Below are positions 61,174 to 64,000 of a stretch of 64,000 nucleotides of DNA, piece by piece (within the stretch, counting starts at the first letter, position 1; each line of letters starts with the position of its first letter). Both the position numbers and the translations under genes were made by a program. The notes beneath the pieces are model-generated. The model worked only from the letters and a program-made list of their open reading frames with translations, did no database searches and was not told where the DNA came from. The stretch spans positions 6,229,194 to 6,293,193 of the forward strand of contig NC_081149.1 of NCBI RefSeq assembly GCF_958295425.1, in the 5' to 3' direction. This stretch comes from Solea solea (taxonomy: Eukaryota > Chordata > Actinopteri > Pleuronectiformes > Soleidae).

Positions 61174-61380
61174 CTAGTGCTGTCAAATGTTTAAAACATT
61201 TAATTGCAATTAATCGCATTAATGTCATAGTTAACTCGCGATTAATCGCACATTTTTATCTATTCTAAATGTTTTCTTGTTTCTCATTTTAATGCTCTTA
61301 TCAACATAGAAAAGTGGATCGGCTTGCCTTGTGCAAATGTTTTTTTTTATTGAGACAATATTTCTGTCACGCTGCATATT
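61174..61380 (+). repeat. Dispersed repeat with repeated TTAATCGC
   Basis: Starts TAGTGCTGTCAAATG and continues TTAATTGCAATTAATCGCAT and AACTCGCGATTAATCGCACA. Its beginning resembles the inverse of 780-945. This is a common fish-genome motif and the class is unassigned. Confidence 0.5.
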
Positions 61381-61753
61381 TTGAGTTATTCCTCTTATTG
61401 TGAGAGCCGCACAATAATAAGAGAGGCTGTGAATCAGCCTGCAGTGCTGTGAATAAAGTGTTGTTCTTCAACGCAGACGGAGTCCTGTGGTTTAACGTCG
61501 TTGCCGTGATGAGCTAACCCGAGCTAAAGGAGCTAGCGGTCTTCGGTGGTTTCCTTCCTACGGTTCGGGGGTCTGCCAGCTTGGTTGGTAACACTGCATA
61601 CATCGTTACTTGGATGTGGTGAGTGTGTCGAGAAATGATCCAGGCTGCGTTGGATACGGAGAGCCCGCTTGGAGACGGAGAAGCGCACAGCACTCGCCAT
61701 CCACTCAATACGTAACGTTAGCCTACAAAGTTACTAGTTGTTGCAACAGCATG

Positions 61754-62380
61754 TTAAAGGCGACATAGAATGCTTGTATCACATATATGTTAGTTATGGA
61801 GGTCTACTTACATATATTAACTTGTTTTCACGGTTAAAAATGTCCTAATCGCTGCAAACGAGCCGATCAAAATATCTCCTCACTGACGCTATCGTCAGCC
61901 GCGCTGTTTCAGTCCAAAACTACACCCCCAGAACGGGGACTGTGTTGTGATTGGCCAGCCAACGAGAGCTTTCCCACTGTCCTGTGATTGGCCAGGTACC
62001 TGGAAGGGACGTAATAGATAGGCCAGCTCTCAGATACACAGCTCCCCCTCGGGCACGGTGGATGCTCTGCATCTCAGCAGCTACAACCAGAGTAGTTCTT
62101 CTTCTTCTGCGGTTGAATGTACGCAACCGGATGTGCCCGGACTAGTGCCGCACCAGGAGGCGCTACGGTGGTGAGAGGAGTGGTGAGGATTTCTGATGAC
62201 GACATCAAATTACGGAAGTGCCGATCCGCTTCGCAGAGCCCACGAAAACAATACAACACTATTTTCTCAGCAGTGGCTGAACTGTTGTTCTGAAACTTTA
62301 GGGTTTCATAAACGAGGTAATGACGCAGACACACACACAAACGCAGCGTTAATTGGAGCTTCCGGTCTATGTCGCCTTAA
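61754..62380. mobile_element. Non-autonomous DNA transposon flanked by TTAA
   Basis: TTAA at 61754-61757 is followed by AGGCGACATAGAATGC. The right end is GGTCTATGTCGCC, directly followed by TTAA at 62377-62380. The inner ends share GGCGACATAGA as an inverted repeat. TTAA duplication is the mark of piggyBac and Kolobok elements. The interior has no transposase. It includes paired GTGATTGGCCAG motifs near 61950 and 61985. Confidence 0.7.
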
Positions 62381-62456
62381 ATAAATCTAAACGTTTGCTA
62401 GGCCAAAAAGAACATTTATCTCCTGATAATTTTTTTTTTATTTGATTTATTTTTTC

Positions 62457-62845
62457 GTTAGACAGCTATTTTCTACTAGAAACTGGACCCACCAAAGAAA
62501 ATCAGTGATTTTTTCCTCACAGCACACATGAGTTACTAATCCACTGATGCCTCCATCAGTCACAAAATTTGTTATTTTGTGACTTCTGTGTACGAAATTT
62601 TCATTTACCTCAGTGACACAAACCTAACAAACGAGGCAGCAGTAGAACAGCAGCTCCTGTGTCCCCCACTCGTTAAAATCACTGATTTTCTCTATGGACT
62701 TTGGTGTGGGAGAGCGAGTCGTAAACAAGCGCCTGTAAAAACAGTTTTTAAGTGGCGGCTAAAATCTGTATTTCATTGTGTCCCCACTGGCAGCAATGTT
62801 TTCAGATGAGAACAAAACCCTGAACTATCACTTTAATAGTGAGTG
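62457..62845. mobile_element. Palindromic element family, copy 10 (well preserved)
   Basis: GTTAGACAGCTATTTTCTAC at the left, and GATTTTCTCTATGGACTTTG then GTGTGGGAGAGCGAGTCG at the right arm. The interior CAGCAGCTCCTGTGTCCCCC is shared with copies 5 and 8. The distal part has CACTGGCAGCAATGTTTTCA and CTGAACTATCACTTTAA. Confidence 0.7.
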
Positions 62846-64000
62846 TTAGTGATGGATTGTCGCTGTCAGGGTTTTAGTTTCAGGCTCCAAATGAAAAGTG
62901 ACTCCTGTGGAAAAAAACAACCTTCCCACACGTTCTTGGCATCAAACAGCAATCTGGAGTTAGCGCTGAGCAAAGAGGACTTAAAGAAAGCTCAGGCGGA
63001 ATCCCCGGGACTCTAACCTGCGACTTAAAACTGCACAGTTCCCACGACCACTTCATGATCAGAGTGTCGCACAAACGGTGAGACGTGGCAGCATGAGATT
63101 TAACCACCCTGTTCCCAGGCGGGCTGCTTGCTAATGATGATAACAAAACAAAACAAAAAAGGACGCTGCAGCCAGACGAGAGTAAATCTCAGGGCCAATT
63201 TCATAGACGGGGGGGCAAAGTTTCAGAAGGACAAATATTTTGTCCCATCCGCATAAATACCGCACATAAAAACAGACACATCCTGTTGGTCCTTGGAGAG
63301 CGCTCGGACGAACTGGCTCAGATTATTGAGACAGCAAGGGCAGCGCTGTTTATCAAACGGACAAACTTATGGATCATGGCAGTGCAACGAGCTGTTGGGA
63401 CGGGATATTAAAGCCATACGTCACTTTCCTCCACTGGACCGGAGCATATTCCTCCAGGTGATGGAGCTCACGTCTCCCTCTCAGACTCCTATTTCACCCG
63501 TTGATGATCAATACAATGAGGGGAAATCCACCTGGTTTTCTGTAAGCTGTGGTGCACAAACAAGCCATTTGTTGTCATCTTTTTTTTGGCTTCACATTAG
63601 ACACACGAGAGGCTGAAAATCTGCTTGTGAACGTGATTTGCTTACAGCATTTTTTTTTTCCCAGAGTCACCGTATATCGTGACAATGATAAATACAGTAC
63701 ATACATACAGTTATTCATCAAACAGCTCATCTGAAAGCTAATTCATTCGTTTCCACACTCACAAGTCCACTCAGGAACACGAACATCAATATTCACCCAC
63801 GTTCATGTCGCTCAAGTGTGGGACAACGCCGACTGCGCAGTGAATTTCAGCACATGCTGAAGTGAACATGGTTGAGAGAGGCGATATGGAAAAGGAAAAG
63901 AAGAGTTTTTACAAAATCCAAAAGCAAAACAGTAAAACAATAACCCCAACCCAATCGCATGGGTTAGGGTTAGATGTGCTGACCAACTGAGATTCTCTGG
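62846..64000. other. Right end of window, no gene recognised
   Basis: AT-rich intergenic sequence. The ORF at 63293-63616 (107 codons) has no recognisable domain. I see nothing else to report. Confidence 0.6.

Noticed and set aside
61449..61500. AATAAAG followed by a GAGTCCTGTGG motif similar to the possible LTR end at 80-165
   Set aside because: The likeness is limited to a polyadenylation hexamer and a short phrase; no paired LTR or retroelement coding sequence is present.
63960..63974. GGGTTAGGGTTAG near the right edge
   Set aside because: Only two telomere-type units, far too short to call a telomeric or interstitial telomeric repeat.

Overview
The window is vertebrate genomic DNA, almost certainly from a ray-finned (teleost) fish. 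It has a single interrupted gene with GT-AG introns, AT-rich introns full of microsatellites, and many short palindromic DNA-transposon remnants. The proteins of its exons are those of an ionotropic glutamate receptor. There is no bacterial-style operon structure, rRNA, tRNA or CRISPR array. The species cannot be named from the sequence alone.

The only gene I can support is a complete coding region for an NMDA receptor GluN2C subunit (grin2c), on the + strand in 12 coding exons from 4886 to 40069. The exon phases join without a break and give 1410 residues. They run from signal peptide and amino-terminal domain through S1, M1, pore loop, M3, S2 and M4 to a long last-exon cytoplasmic tail ending in the PDZ ligand ESEV. 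The glutamate-contact residues, the pore asparagines, SYTANLAAF and the GluN2C/2D-type leucine in M3 are all intact. A splice acceptor 16 bases before the ATG implies at least one upstream non-coding exon, so the promoter lies further upstream. A likely polyadenylation signal is at 40746.

Layout: 1-4869 is upstream sequence with old transposon pieces and an LTR-like end. 4870-40069 is grin2c; introns 1-4 are large (3.9-6.8 kb), intron 9 is only 117 bp, and several introns hold mobile-element remnants. 40070 to about 40770 is the 3' UTR. From there to 64000 I find no convincing gene, only microsatellites, remnants of small DNA transposons, two decayed fragments of non-LTR retrotransposon reverse transcriptase, and unassigned single-copy DNA.

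The most striking non-genic pattern is one palindromic element family of about 300-400 bp, present about ten times in both orientations inside and downstream of grin2c. Also notable are a nested insertion that splits a reverse-transcriptase fragment near 50.3 kb, a cluster of ATTAG motifs in intron 4, and a perfect 15-bp hairpin in intron 8. I saw no sign of an undescribed multi-gene system.
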